Positions 16,912 through 25,881 of a stretch of 64,000 bases of DNA are shown in pieces. Each line of letters begins with the position of its first letter. The first letter of the stretch is position 1. Where the stretch lies: the NCBI GenBank assembly GCA_001931535.1, contig CP016211.1, positions 8,789,703-8,853,702 of the forward strand, read 5' to 3'. The notes beneath the pieces are model-generated. The model was not told the origin of the DNA, did not search any database, and was given only the letters and a program-made list of their open reading frames with translations. The stretch comes from Minicystis rosea. GTDB lineage: Bacteria; Myxococcota_A; Polyangia; Polyangiales; Polyangiaceae. The position numbers and the translations under genes were made by a program.

Positions 16912-19900
16912 ATGCTCGCCGAGCCCCACCGAAACGAGCGCGCCCCGGGGGCGGCCGCGTTCACGCGGTGTCGTGCCTGCGGCCGGCGTGCGTCGCTCGT
17001 TCGGTCGGTGTGCCCGGTGCACGGTCCCATCAGCCGGCGCGACGAGGGGGGTGACGAGCCGACCTCGGTGGAGCTGCGTGGGCCGCGTTTTCCCGGCTAT
17101 CGGACGCTGTATTTGATCGGGAGGGGTGGGTTCGGCGCCGTCTACGCGGCCGAGCCGGAGACGGGCGGGGGGAAGGTCGCCATCAAGCTCGCGCGCGCGG
17201 ATCGACCCGACGCAGCGCTCCGGTTGGTGCACGAGCGCGTGCTGCTCGCCGAGGTAGGCCCCCCGTTCGTGCCCGCCGTGCTCGCGTCGGGCGCGATCGA
17301 CGACGGCACGCCCTACCTGGTGCTCGAATACGTGGACGCGCCCACGCTCGCCGAGCTGGTCGCCGATCGCGCCGCGCCGCTGTCCACCGGCGATGCGGTG
17401 AGCATGGCCATCGTCATGCTCACCGCGCTCGAAGCGGTGCACGCGCGGGGGCTCGTGCACCGGGATCTGAAGCCCGAGAACCTCTTCATCGGGCCGCACT
17501 GGGCGAAGATCGTCGACTTCGGCTTGGTGCTCGCGGCCGAGGCCCCGGATCTGACCGTCGACGGCGGCGCCGTGGGCACCGCCGAATACATGGCCCCCGA
17601 GCAGTGCGAGGGGTCCGACGACGTCGACGCGCGCGCCGACATCTACGCGATGGGGGTGATCCTCTACGAAATGCTCACCGGCGCGCCGCCGTTCTGGGGG
17701 GCGCGCGCGACGGTGCAACAGGGGCACTTGGGCCGGCGGCCGCCGCGCCTCGCCAACGCCGCGCCGGAGGCGGACATCCCGCGGGCGCTCGACGACGCCG
17801 TGCTGCGCTGTCTGGCGAAGGATCGCGAGGAGCGCTTCGAGAGCGCGGCCGCGCTGCGGGCGACGCTCGTGAAGCTCGCCGAGGATCTCGGTCGTCCGCT
17901 CGGTCCGCGCCCGCCGGGGCGCGCCGTGAACGCGCGGCCGGCGCCCGCGGCCGGCGCCGAGCGGCGCACGCTCTGCCTGCTCTTCTTCGAGACGACGGCC
18001 GATGCGCTCACCGTGCAGAAGCGGGCAGCAGCCCACGGCGGCGAGCTCGCGCACGCCGCGCTCCCCCGCTGCGTGGTGGTCTACGGCCACGATCTCGGGG
18101 ACAACCCCGCCCGCGGCGCGCTGCGGGCCGCGCACGATCTCATCCAGAGCGGCGTGGCCGCGCGCGTGCGCCTCGACGTGGCCACGGTGGGCGTGCAGAC
18201 GCGCGGCGATGGATCGCGACGGTACCTGAGCGCGCTGTTCAACAAGGCCGATCGCTTCCCGACATCCGCCGATCCGGCCGGCGTCTCCATCGCGGTGGCC
18301 GCGGCGGAGGTGCTGTCCGAGCCCGTGATCTCGATGCGCGTGCCCATCGAGGTGACGTACGACCGCACGGCGGATCCCATCGACACCACGGGCGACGCCG
18401 CGGTGACCGAGACGCTCCTGGGGCGACACGCGCTGGTCGAGTCGCTGCTCGACGGTGCCCGCCGCGCGGCGCGCGAGGCGGTCGCCGGCGTCGCGGTGGT
18501 GGTCGGCGCGGCCGGGCACGGCAAGAGCCACGTGCTCCGCGCGCTGATCCCGCGGCTCCACGCGCTCGATCCGAACGCCGAGCTCATCGAGCTCCGCGCG
18601 CACGAGCCCGCGCTCGGCGCCGCGGAGCAGACCGTGCGGGATCTGCTGCAACGCACGCTCGATCTGCCTTCGCTCCCGCCCGCCGAGGGCGCGATCGATC
18701 TGCTGCGCGAGCGCCTCTCCCGCTGCGGCGCGGCGGACGCGGTGCCCGCGGTCGCGGTGGCGCTCGGTTGGGTCACGCTCGACGCGCCCGAGCCGAGCAT
18801 GGAGCCCGCGCTGCGCACGCTCGAAGCGGCGCCGGGCGCGCTCCGCTCGGCGCTGACGGTAGCCGCCGGCGAGGCGCTGCGACGGCGCGCCAAAGAGCGG
18901 CCGGTGCTGATCCTGCTCGACGACGCGCACCAAGCCGACGAGGCCACGCTGGCGGCGCTCGAGTACGCGGCGCTCGCGGAAGCGCACGTGCCCCTCTGGA
19001 TCTGCGCGCTGGGCCGGCCCGCGTTCGCCGAGGAGCACCCGTCGTGGGGCGAGCGCGCGGCGCACCGCGAGGTCCACACGCTCGCGGCGCTCGACCACGA
19101 GAGCGCGGCCATCCTCTGCCGGCGCTTGCTCCTGCCGGTGGAGAGCGTGCCCGACGACGCGGTCGCCCGGCTCGTGGAGCGCACGCGCGGGGTGCCGCTG
19201 CTGCTCGTCGAGCTGCTCCGCGGCCTCCGGCGCGAGGGCCTCGTGCGCAAGCGGCAGAGCGGCAGCGCGTGGTACCTCGCGACCGACGAGCTCGATCGCG
19301 TGCCCGATCTGCCGCTCGTGGAGTGGCTCGCGCGGCGCGAGCTCGACGCGCTGCAACCGGCGCTGGCGGCGCACGCGCGCCTGCTCTCGCTGCTCGGCGA
19401 AGAGGTGTCGATCCCCGACGTGGCCGGCGTGCTCGCCCGGCTCGACGAGAGCGGCGAAGCGGAGCTGACGCTCGACGCCAAGATCGCGACGCGCCGCCTG
19501 ATCGCGGCCGGTCTCCTGATCCAGGACGCGAAGGGCAACATCGGCTTTCGCCACGGGCTCGTGCGCGAGGAGATCGAAAAAGGCGTGCCCGAAGCGCTGC
19601 GGCAGCGCATCCATCGGGCCGCGACGCGGCACTACGGAGCGGCGGGCGCCGACGCGGACGCGCCCCTCTCCTCGCGCCCGGGCAAGGCCGTGGGCACGAT
19701 CGCGGACGACGAGCGCAGGCTCGCGCAGCTCGCCTACCACGCGGCGCATGCCGGGCTCACGACCTGGGCCGAGAGCGCCTACCTCGCGCTCGCCGAGCGC
19801 ATGCGCGCGCGCCATGCCTACGTCCCCGCGGAGCGCGCCTACAGCCGAGCGCTCGATCAACGGCGCGGCGGCGACGACCGCGCCCGCCTCCGCGCCTACC

Positions 19901-21030
19901 GCGGCCGCGGCTCGATGCGCTACCGCATCGGCCGCTACGACGACGCGCTCGCCGATCTCGCGGCCGCCCGCGCCCTCGCGCACACGCAGGGCGATGTGGA
20001 GGCGGAGATCGAGATCCTCCTCGACGAGGCCATCGCCCTCGATTGGATGCACGAGTACAAGAGCTCCGAAGCTCGCGTGGAGGCCGCGCGCGCGCTCTCG
20101 TCCGCGGCGCCGTCGCCGCTCCTCGAAGCGCGCCTCGCGCTCGGCGTGGGCCGGTCGGCGCATCGCTTCTCCCGCGAGGAGGATGCCGCGCGCGAGCTCG
20201 AGGTCGCCGTGACGCGCGCCGAGGCGCTGGGCGACGACGGCTACGAGACGCTGGTGATCGCGCTCCTCATGCTCGGCTTCATCTACCAAGGGCTCGGCCG
20301 GCTCGACGACGCACAGCGCGCGCTCGATCGGAGCATCGCGCTCTGCGAGGAGCACGTCGACACGATGCACCTCGCCACCGCCATCAACAACCGCGCGCTC
20401 CTCTGGGGCTGCCTCGGCGATCGCGCGCGCATGATCGCGGACATGGAGCGCGGCGTGTCGATCGCGCGCGCTCTCGGGCAGGACTCGCTCGAGCTCATCG
20501 CCCGCTACAACCTCGGCGAGTACCTCTACCTCATGGATGATCTCGACGCCGCGGAGCCGCACGTCCGCCGCGCCATGGATATCGAAGAGCGCCTGCGCGG
20601 CGACGCGGGGCGCCCCGTCGTGGTGCTCCTCGACGCGCGCTTCCGCTACTACCGCGGCGAGGCGCAGGCGGCGCGCGCCATCGTCGATCGCATCCGTGCG
20701 CGACAGACCGAAGCCGCGGCCGCGGGGCAGCCCGACGCGTTGATGGTTCCCTCGGAGGACGTGCTCTGCGCGGCCGTCGAGCTCGCCACGGAGGACGCGG
20801 GTGCGCCTGCGTGGGACGCCTTGGAAGAACGATCGGCGCGCTTCTCCGTGGGCCAGGAGCACGTCGAGGTGCTCGAGATGCGCGGCCTCGCGGCCCTGCG
20901 CGGCGGCCGTCCGGACGAAGCGATCGCCGCGCTGGGAAAGGCGATCGCCGCCGCCGCGCGGATCCCGAACGCGATGGGGGCCCGCCTCCGCCGCCGCCTC
21001 GACGAGGCGACCGCCGCGGCGAAGGTGTGA
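16912..21030 (+). CDS. multidomain Ser/Thr kinase with AAA ATPase and TPR regions
   Basis: A 1372-residue cytoplasmic signalling protein. A short Cys/His cluster at the N-terminus (C20, C23, C34, H37) may bind zinc. Kinase domain about 58-320: glycine loop GRGGFGAVY, Lys92, HRDLKPEN (183-190), DFG (202-204) and APE (228-230). Residues about 345-500 resemble a degenerate cyclase domain (LCLLFFETT). Then comes an ATPase with Walker A GAAGHGKSH (about 532-540) and Walker B VLILLDDAH (about 663-671), and a long TPR-like helical region (about 930-1370). This STPK-ATPase-TPR layout is characteristic of myxobacteria. No transmembrane segment is visible, so any link to the exported lipoprotein encoded 3 bp upstream must be indirect or via a third protein. 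Confidence 0.9.
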   Translation: MLAEPHRNERAPGAAAFTRCRACGRRASLVRSVCPVHGPISRRDEGGDEPTSVELRGPRFPGYRTLYLIGRGGFGAVYAAEPETGGGKVAIKLARADRPDAALRLVHERVLLAEVGPPFVPAVLASGAIDDGTPYLVLEYVDAPTLAELVADRAAPLSTGDAVSMAIVMLTALEAVHARGLVHRDLKPENLFIGPHWAKIVDFGLVLAAEAPDLTVDGGAVGTAEYMAPEQCEGSDDVDARADIYAMGVILYEMLTGAPPFWGARATVQQGHLGRRPPRLANAAPEADIPRALDDAVLRCLAKDREERFESAAALRATLVKLAEDLGRPLGPRPPGRAVNARPAPAAGAERRTLCLLFFETTADALTVQKRAAAHGGELAHAALPRCVVVYGHDLGDNPARGALRAAHDLIQSGVAARVRLDVATVGVQTRGDGSRRYLSALFNKADRFPTSADPAGVSIAVAAAEVLSEPVISMRVPIEVTYDRTADPIDTTGDAAVTETLLGRHALVESLLDGARRAAREAVAGVAVVVGAAGHGKSHVLRALIPRLHALDPNAELIELRAHEPALGAAEQTVRDLLQRTLDLPSLPPAEGAIDLLRERLSRCGAADAVPAVAVALGWVTLDAPEPSMEPALRTLEAAPGALRSALTVAAGEALRRRAKERPVLILLDDAHQADEATLAALEYAALAEAHVPLWICALGRPAFAEEHPSWGERAAHREVHTLAALDHESAAILCRRLLLPVESVPDDAVARLVERTRGVPLLLVELLRGLRREGLVRKRQSGSAWYLATDELDRVPDLPLVEWLARRELDALQPALAAHARLLSLLGEEVSIPDVAGVLARLDESGEAELTLDAKIATRRLIAAGLLIQDAKGNIGFRHGLVREEIEKGVPEALRQRIHRAATRHYGAAGADADAPLSSRPGKAVGTIADDERRLAQLAYHAAHAGLTTWAESAYLALAERMRARHAYVPAERAYSRALDQRRGGDDRARLRAYRGRGSMRYRIGRYDDALADLAAARALAHTQGDVEAEIEILLDEAIALDWMHEYKSSEARVEAARALSSAAPSPLLEARLALGVGRSAHRFSREEDAARELEVAVTRAEALGDDGYETLVIALLMLGFIYQGLGRLDDAQRALDRSIALCEEHVDTMHLATAINNRALLWGCLGDRARMIADMERGVSIARALGQDSLELIARYNLGEYLYLMDDLDAAEPHVRRAMDIEERLRGDAGRPVVVLLDARFRYYRGEAQAARAIVDRIRARQTEAAAAGQPDALMVPSEDVLCAAVELATEDAGAPAWDALEERSARFSVGQEHVEVLEMRGLAALRGGRPDEAIAALGKAIAAAARIPNAMGARLRRRLDEATAAAKV

Positions 21031-21234
21031 CCGCACCAGCGTCGCGACCGAGGAATCCTCTGCGATTTTGAGGGCGGCCGGCCCCCACCTCGAGCACGTG
21101 CTCAGGAAGGCCCACTCCGTCACCGGATCTCGGACATGAGGGTGCCCCTGGCTCTGCATTAAGGGCGCAGATTTATCCTCCTTGCGCCCGCGCAACCTGG
21201 CACCATCGTGAGACGGCCAACGAGAGGGGGAAAT

Positions 21235-21774
21235 GTGCCCGACACCGTGCCTGTCGTGCTCGTCGTCGACATCGATCCGGAGACACACCTCGCGACGGAT
21301 GGCGCGCTCCCAGAGACGGAGTGCGTGCTCGTCACCGCGCGCTCAGCCGAAATGGGGCTCAAGATGGCCACGCGCCGGCCGCCGAGCGTGCTCGTGGTCG
21401 ACGGGAAGATAGGTGGCCTCACCTATCTGACAGAGAAGCTGCGCCGACTCTCACCGCACCTCCACGTGATCCTCCTCGTCGGGGCGGATCAACCGGCCGA
21501 CGCGCCGGCGCCGCGCATATCGAGCCCCACATCGCTCCTGCGCAAGCCCTTCGACGTCATGCGTTTCCGCAGCACCGTGCGCACCGTGATGCGCCTCTCG
21601 GCCATGAGCGCCGGGGTGAAGCTCATGCACGGCGCCGGGCACCGCGCGCCGCTCGGCCCCGCGCCCACCAGCCATGGATCCGGCATCCAACCCGCGATCG
21701 GCCATGGCACCACCGAGCGAGGATCCGAGCCGCCTCCGCACGTCTCTTCCGTGTCCAAGCTCGGGCACAAGTAG
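21235..21774 (+). CDS. single-domain response-regulator-like receiver protein
   Basis: A 179-residue protein with one receiver domain (about 5-125) and a disordered Gly/His/Pro-rich tail, no output domain. The acidic pocket (VVDID, Asp12/Asp14), phosphoacceptor Asp56 (VLVVDGK) and Lys104 (RKPFD) are present, so unlike the coiled-coil protein at 11.2 kb this one could be phosphorylated. The start is a GTG at 21235 behind GAGAGGGGG; an earlier in-frame GTG at 21208 has no ribosome site. It follows the kinase gene by about 200 bp, and no cognate histidine kinase is adjacent. Confidence 0.75.
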   Translation: MPDTVPVVLVVDIDPETHLATDGALPETECVLVTARSAEMGLKMATRRPPSVLVVDGKIGGLTYLTEKLRRLSPHLHVILLVGADQPADAPAPRISSPTSLLRKPFDVMRFRSTVRTVMRLSAMSAGVKLMHGAGHRAPLGPAPTSHGSGIQPAIGHGTTERGSEPPPHVSSVSKLGHK

Positions 21775-21780
21775 CAGCCC

Positions 21781-21838
21781 CGATCACGATAGGACCGCAT
21801 TCGGTCCCAACCTCCGCCGGCCGAGCCGGCGCTGATCC
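21781..21838. repeat. short interspersed repeat upstream of allA
   Basis: A 52-bp unit starting GATCACGATAGGACCGC, containing CGGTCCCAACC and a GCCGG...CCGGC hairpin, followed by the beginning of another unit (CTGATCCCA). It matches the two units found on the other side of allA at 22415-22503. Confidence 0.75.
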
Positions 21839-21889
21839 CACGAGCACGCGTCTCGCCGGATCGAAACCGCGGCGCTACCATCCCGCCGC

Positions 21890-22417
21890 GTGTCCAAGGC
21901 TCCCCTCCCCTGCGTTCCGCTCACCCCCGATGCTTATGCGCCGTACGGCCACGTGATCATGGCCTCGCCGCGCGGCGAGCCGGGCAAGCCGGCCAACCAA
22001 GGCACCGCGCGCCGCTACGATCACCTCGCCGCGCTCGACGATCTGCGGCCCGGCCGGGCCAAGCTCAACGTCACCGTCTTCCGGTGCGCGCCTCGGCCCA
22101 CGGGGCCCTTCGCGATCGAGCTCTTGGAGAAGCACCCGGCGTCGACGCAGATCTTCGTGCCCATGAACGCCGAGCGGTACCTCGTGATCGTCGCGCGCGG
22201 CGGCGATCGCCCGGACCTGGCGACGCTCGGCGCCTTCATCGCCACCGGCACGCAGAGCGTGAGCTATCACCCGGGCATCTGGCATCACCCGATGATCGCG
22301 CTCGACCGCGAGATCGATTTCACCTGCTTCGTCTTCGAGGACGGCTCGGCGGACGACTGCACGGTGGTGCCGCTCCCGCCGGAGGAGCAGCCGTTCGTCA
22401 TCCTTCCATCGCGTTGA
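21890..22417 (+). CDS. allA: ureidoglycolate lyase
   Basis: Releases urea from ureidoglycolate to give glyoxylate, the last step of allantoin degradation (AllA family). A 175-residue cupin-fold protein with family landmarks: FRCAPRP, ELLEKHPASTQIFVPM (about 78-93), YLVIVA, SVSYHPGIWHHPM (about 123-135) and DFTCFVFE (about 144). The start is GTG 21890, as no ATG fits. It stands alone: no allantoinase, allantoicase or uricase gene lies in the window, and short repeats bracket it on both sides, its stop codon being part of one. That context suggests a movable or recently acquired single gene, but this is inference. Confidence 0.88.
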   Translation: MSKAPLPCVPLTPDAYAPYGHVIMASPRGEPGKPANQGTARRYDHLAALDDLRPGRAKLNVTVFRCAPRPTGPFAIELLEKHPASTQIFVPMNAERYLVIVARGGDRPDLATLGAFIATGTQSVSYHPGIWHHPMIALDREIDFTCFVFEDGSADDCTVVPLPPEEQPFVILPSR

Positions 22418-22503
22418 TCACGATGGGCCCCCCGCGGCCCCAAACCCCGAGCCGGAGTAGCCGGCCCTGATCACGATGGTGCCGCGAGCGGCCCCAACCC
22501 CCG
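22415..22503. repeat. two units of the allA-bracketing repeat
   Basis: Two tandem units 53 bp apart (starting TGATCACGAT at 22415 and 22468), each with GCGGCCCCAA near the middle. The first supplies the stop codon of allA. The second contains an in-frame ATG (22476) of the ABC permease gene. Confidence 0.78.
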
Positions 22504-22523
22504 CGGATGGAGCTACCTCTTTC

Positions 22524-23819
22524 GTGGTGCGCGCGTCGCTTCGAGATCGGCCCTTCCTCGCCCTCGCGCTGGCCGCGACGCGCGCGGTGGGCCCGCCTGC
22601 GTTGCTCCGCGCGGTGCCGCCGTTCGCCGCCATCGGGCTCGCGTCCGCGATCGTGTTCGGCGGGTACGGCATGCGCCCGCGCGATCTGGTGATGCTCATC
22701 GACGTCTCCACCTCCGCGCGCTGTTGGCTCTGGGCCGCGTGGATCCTGATCACCGTGCCCGCGGCGCGCGCCCTCGTGGCCACGCCGGAAGCGTTCGTGC
22801 TGCGCACGCTGCCCGCGCCCTTGTGGTGGTTCTTCGCCATTCATGGCGCGCACCTGCTCGCGCTCCAACTGCCGTGGATGGTCCTGTTCGCCACCGGCGC
22901 CGGCCCCTTCGCCGCGCTCGCCGCAGGGTGCGCCGCCGCAGCGGCGGTGACCTTCGTCGTGGCGCGCCCGCGCGCGATCATCGAGCTCGCGGCCGCCGCG
23001 ATGCTCGCGCTCTCCATCGTGCTCGGCGCGCCGCGCGGCGTGCTCTTCGGCGCGGCCATCACCACGGGGACCGTCGCCGTCGCAGCCGCCTTCCGCCGCG
23101 CCCCCGAGCGCGCGGCCGCCGCTGGAAACGCGTGGATCGCGGGCTCGCCGCCGATGGCGCTCGCGCTGGCTCATGCGGCCGTGCTGGTGCGCCGTGATGC
23201 CGTCACGCTCACGCGCGGCGTGCTCGTGACGCTCCTCGGCGCGCTCGTGGCCGCGCTCGCCGCGCGCAACAACGGTGTCACCGATCGCGAAGGCATGGAG
23301 ACGATCGCCCTCGCCGCGGGCGCGATCCCGCTCGCCGTCGCCGCAGGCGGCGTGGGCCCGCGCGTGCTGGAGACGGAGCGCAGGCTCACGTGGCTCCTCC
23401 TGTCGTGCGCATCGAGCGTGCGCCTGCGCGCGCTCGTGGCCGCGGGCCTCACGGCAGCTTGGGGCGCGCTCATGGGCACCGTGCACGGCGTCGCCGCCGC
23501 GCTCGCGCTCACCGACGGCCTCGAGCAACGCGCGCGCCTCATCGCCTTGGGCACCGTCCTCGGCGCCTCGATCGGATCCATCGCCGCGCACCTCTCCCGT
23601 CGCGCCGCGGGCCCCACCGGCGTGGATGGCACCGTGGTCGTCGTCGGGATGACGGCGGCCGCCGCCTCGGTGACCGCGCTCGCCGCGTGGCTCGGCGCGG
23701 TCTCCCTCTTCGTGCTGGCGGCCGCAGGCGCTGCGCTCGTCGTCGCGACGGTGCCGGTCCTCGCGCGCCGCGAGCGCCTCACCGAGCAAGCCGTCGCGAT
23801 CGCCTGGGAGGACGCTTGA
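22524..23819 (+). CDS. ABC exporter membrane subunit (predicted)
   Basis: A very hydrophobic protein of 431 residues with about ten membrane segments (for example FAAIGLASAIVFGGYG, VTALAAWLGAVSLFVLAAAG) and no other domain. Its gene overlaps that of an ABC ATPase, so it is most likely the permease of a two-component exporter with unknown substrate. An ATG at 22476 is in frame but lies inside an intergenic repeat unit and has no ribosome site. I therefore prefer the GTG at 22524, with GGAG about 12 bp upstream; the added 16 residues would be polar. Confidence 0.7.
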   Translation: MVRASLRDRPFLALALAATRAVGPPALLRAVPPFAAIGLASAIVFGGYGMRPRDLVMLIDVSTSARCWLWAAWILITVPAARALVATPEAFVLRTLPAPLWWFFAIHGAHLLALQLPWMVLFATGAGPFAALAAGCAAAAAVTFVVARPRAIIELAAAAMLALSIVLGAPRGVLFGAAITTGTVAVAAAFRRAPERAAAAGNAWIAGSPPMALALAHAAVLVRRDAVTLTRGVLVTLLGALVAALAARNNGVTDREGMETIALAAGAIPLAVAAGGVGPRVLETERRLTWLLLSCASSVRLRALVAAGLTAAWGALMGTVHGVAAALALTDGLEQRARLIALGTVLGASIGSIAAHLSRRAAGPTGVDGTVVVVGMTAAAASVTALAAWLGAVSLFVLAAAGAALVVATVPVLARRERLTEQAVAIAWEDA

Positions 23820-24451
23820 GCCTGCTCACCATCACCGATCTCCGAAAGCTCCTCGGCGGACGCTGGGCGCTCGATGGCGTCACCCTCGTCTGGAATCGAC
23901 CGGGCACGCTCGTCGTCTTCGGCGAGAACGGCGCCGGCAAATCCACCTTGTTGCGCGTGGTCGCCGGAATCCTCCAAGCGGATCACGGCGACGTCGTGAT
24001 CGCCGGCCATCGCCTCTCGACCGCGCGCGTCGCGGCCCTTCGTCACATCGGCTACGCGCCCGAGGCCGCCGATCTGCCACCGCACCTCGGCGTCGGCGAG
24101 CTCGTCTCGCTGGTCGCGGCGCTGAAGCGATGCGCGCGTCCATCGGCCGCGTTGATCGAGCGGCTCGGCGTGGGCCCGCTCCTCGACAAGCGCTTCGGCG
24201 CGCTCTCGCTCGGCCAAAGGCGACGCGCGGGTCTCTGTGCGGCGCTGGTCGGTGATCCGCCGCTCCTCCTGCTCGACGAGCCCACCAACGGACTCGACGC
24301 CGATGGGAGCGCGGCCATCGTCGAGCTCCTCCGCGAGCGCGAAGCCGAGGGACGCTCCGTGCTTTGCGCCACGCACGATCGCGCCTTCATCGATCGCGTG
24401 GCCGCGGCGACGGTCGAGATCCGCGCGGGGCGGGCCGAGCTATCGGGTTGA
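23816..24451 (+). CDS. ABC transporter ATP-binding protein
   Basis: A 211-residue ATPase subunit that powers the membrane protein encoded upstream. Visible: Walker A GENGAGKST (about 40-48), signature LSLGQRRR (about 132), Walker B LLLLDEPTNGLD (about 151-162) and the switch histidine ATHD (about 185). The start is most likely TTG at 23816, overlapping the permease stop (TTGA), since no ATG or GTG precedes the first strand. The last 15 codons contain a 45-bp stretch duplicated exactly ahead of proC. Confidence 0.9.
   Translation: MSLLTITDLRKLLGGRWALDGVTLVWNRPGTLVVFGENGAGKSTLLRVVAGILQADHGDVVIAGHRLSTARVAALRHIGYAPEAADLPPHLGVGELVSLVAALKRCARPSAALIERLGVGPLLDKRFGALSLGQRRRAGLCAALVGDPPLLLLDEPTNGLDADGSAAIVELLREREAEGRSVLCATHDRAFIDRVAAATVEIRAGRAELSG
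24391..24435 (+). repeat. 45-bp direct repeat, left copy (in ABC ATPase gene)
   Basis: Identical over 45 bp to 26958-27002. This copy encodes the end of the ATPase (DRVAAATVEIRAGR). The two copies are 2567 bp apart in the same orientation and enclose the unknown gene and the MerR gene. Confidence 0.95.
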
Positions 24452-24565
24452 GGCGAGAGGTGGTGGGTGGTCAGCGTCGCGCCGTGGTGTGCGTCGCGGG
24501 CTCTCCTCCGTGAGGCGAACACCCGCGACGAGCCGCTCGCGCGAGCAGCTCGTCGCTGCCCCCGC

Positions 24566-25477
24566 TCAGGCCCCGCTGTCCGCCGACGGTTGCGGCGCGG
24601 CCTTGCTCGTGGCCTGCCCATTCGTCTTCGCTTCCGATCCCGCGCTCGCCGCAGCGACCCGCGCCCCGAGCGGCGGCACGTGCTCATCCAGGCTCTTGAG
24701 CCCGAACACCACGGCCCCCGCCTGTCGCAGATGCTCGTGCCGCTCGTTGATGATCGCCCAGAGCTGATCGCGCACGACCGACGCCGGATCCCGCTCCGCG
24801 CGCCCCGCCTTCGCGCCCGTCTTCTTGAGGTGCTTCGCGAGCCAGTCGCCGTCCTCGCCCAGCTTCTTCAGCATCGCCGGCGTGAAGGGGTGCTTGCCCT
24901 CGATCGCGGCCTCGTGATCGTGGAACGCTCCCGGGAGCGCGATCGCATCGCTCGCGGCGTCGAGCGGGCCGCTGCCCCTGCGAATCGCAATCGGCACACC
25001 GGCCGGCACGATCCCGAGGAGCGCAAACACCTCGAGCTGCTTGAGCGCGGCTTCGCGCATGGGGCGCATGGCGGCCATGCGCTGGTCGATCTCGCCCGTG
25101 CTCACGGTCGCGGCGATCTTTCCGGCTGCAAAGGTCGCCGCGAGCAAGAGCGCCGGTAGCTCCAGCACCTCGTCGATTGGGCAGTGCGGAAGCTTCTTCT
25201 TCACCGTCGCAAGGTGCGGCGTGATCGCCGTCACGCCGCGATCGACGTTGACGCGGGCGATCCCGAGATCGGCGCGGCACACTTCGAGCCCGTCGGTCGA
25301 CACCTGCCGCGCGAGCGCAACGAAATGCTCGTAGGCGGCCTTCGAGCTGTCGGTCGTAAAGGATGACGCGCTCTTCTTGGCGGACGTCGAGCTGGCCTTG
25401 GCCGGCTTCGAAACCTTGCCCGCCGACTTTGCAGTGGTCTGCGTTAACTTCTTCGCGTTTGTCTTCTTGCTCCCCAT
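24566..25477 (-). CDS. protein of unknown function with Lys/Ala/Ser-rich N-terminus
   Basis: A 303-residue soluble protein I do not recognise. The ATG at 25477 (MGSKKTNAKKL) is preferred over the longer frame to 25516. Residues 1-45 are Lys/Thr/Ser/Ala-rich and resemble basic DNA-binding tails. The rest is predicted helical (AYEHFVALARQ, ALKQLEVFALLGIVP, VVRDQLWAIINERHEHL), and the C-terminal 35 residues are low complexity. No catalytic motif is seen. It lies together with the MerR gene between the 45-bp direct repeats. Confidence 0.65.
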   Translation of the reverse strand: MGSKKTNAKKLTQTTAKSAGKVSKPAKASSTSAKKSASSFTTDSSKAAYEHFVALARQVSTDGLEVCRADLGIARVNVDRGVTAITPHLATVKKKLPHCPIDEVLELPALLLAATFAAGKIAATVSTGEIDQRMAAMRPMREAALKQLEVFALLGIVPAGVPIAIRRGSGPLDAASDAIALPGAFHDHEAAIEGKHPFTPAMLKKLGEDGDWLAKHLKKTGAKAGRAERDPASVVRDQLWAIINERHEHLRQAGAVVFGLKSLDEHVPPLGARVAAASAGSEAKTNGQATSKAAPQPSADSGA

Positions 25478-25881
25478 AGCAAGGAGTCTTTCATCTCCAG
25501 CCGTACCGTCCAGCACGATTTGCCATCATGGCGATGGCGCAGCGAGACGCCGTCCATGGTTGGGAGTCGGGCATGACCTCGATTCGAGGGTGGAGGCTTG
25601 GCAGCCTCACCGCGGCCGACTCCAAACGAGACCGAGGCGTCGCCTCCGAGCCCGGCGCCGGCTCGGCCGAAGGCTTTGGGGTGGAGTCGAGACCATTTTC
25701 GTCTCCGAAGAAGACCTGGGTCTCGTTTCGAGGTGGCGTTCGACTCCGGAGGCGCCGTCCTCGATTGCGGCGGAGCGCAGCCGGCGCGCCCGAAGCGCAG
25801 GCGCCTCAACCGATCATCGTTTCGTGAAGAGCGCGCAGAGGCGCCCGTCTTTGCCATGACGCGCTCGGCCCGCGGCGGAGA
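25478..25881. other. intergenic, no gene seen
   Basis: About 400 bp between two minus-strand genes. It contains a 13-bp palindrome at 25634-25646 (GAGGCGTCGCCTC) and a pair of 6-bp arms around 25690-25725. The open frame on the minus strand (to 25857) has no ribosome site and a composition unlike a protein. Confidence 0.4.

Noticed and set aside
21208..21234. Earlier GTG start for the receiver protein
   Set aside because: No ribosome site there; GAGAGGGGG sits right before the GTG at 21235.
16870..21288. 1472-residue frame on the minus strand opposite the large kinase gene
   Set aside because: It is the antisense shadow of a well-supported kinase-ATPase gene. Its composition is dominated by Arg/Ala/His/Glu, typical of antisense GC-rich DNA.
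25444..25857. Minus-strand frame between the unknown gene and merR
   Set aside because: No ribosome site, composition biased to Arg/Gly/Pro, no family; it also overlaps the start of a better gene.
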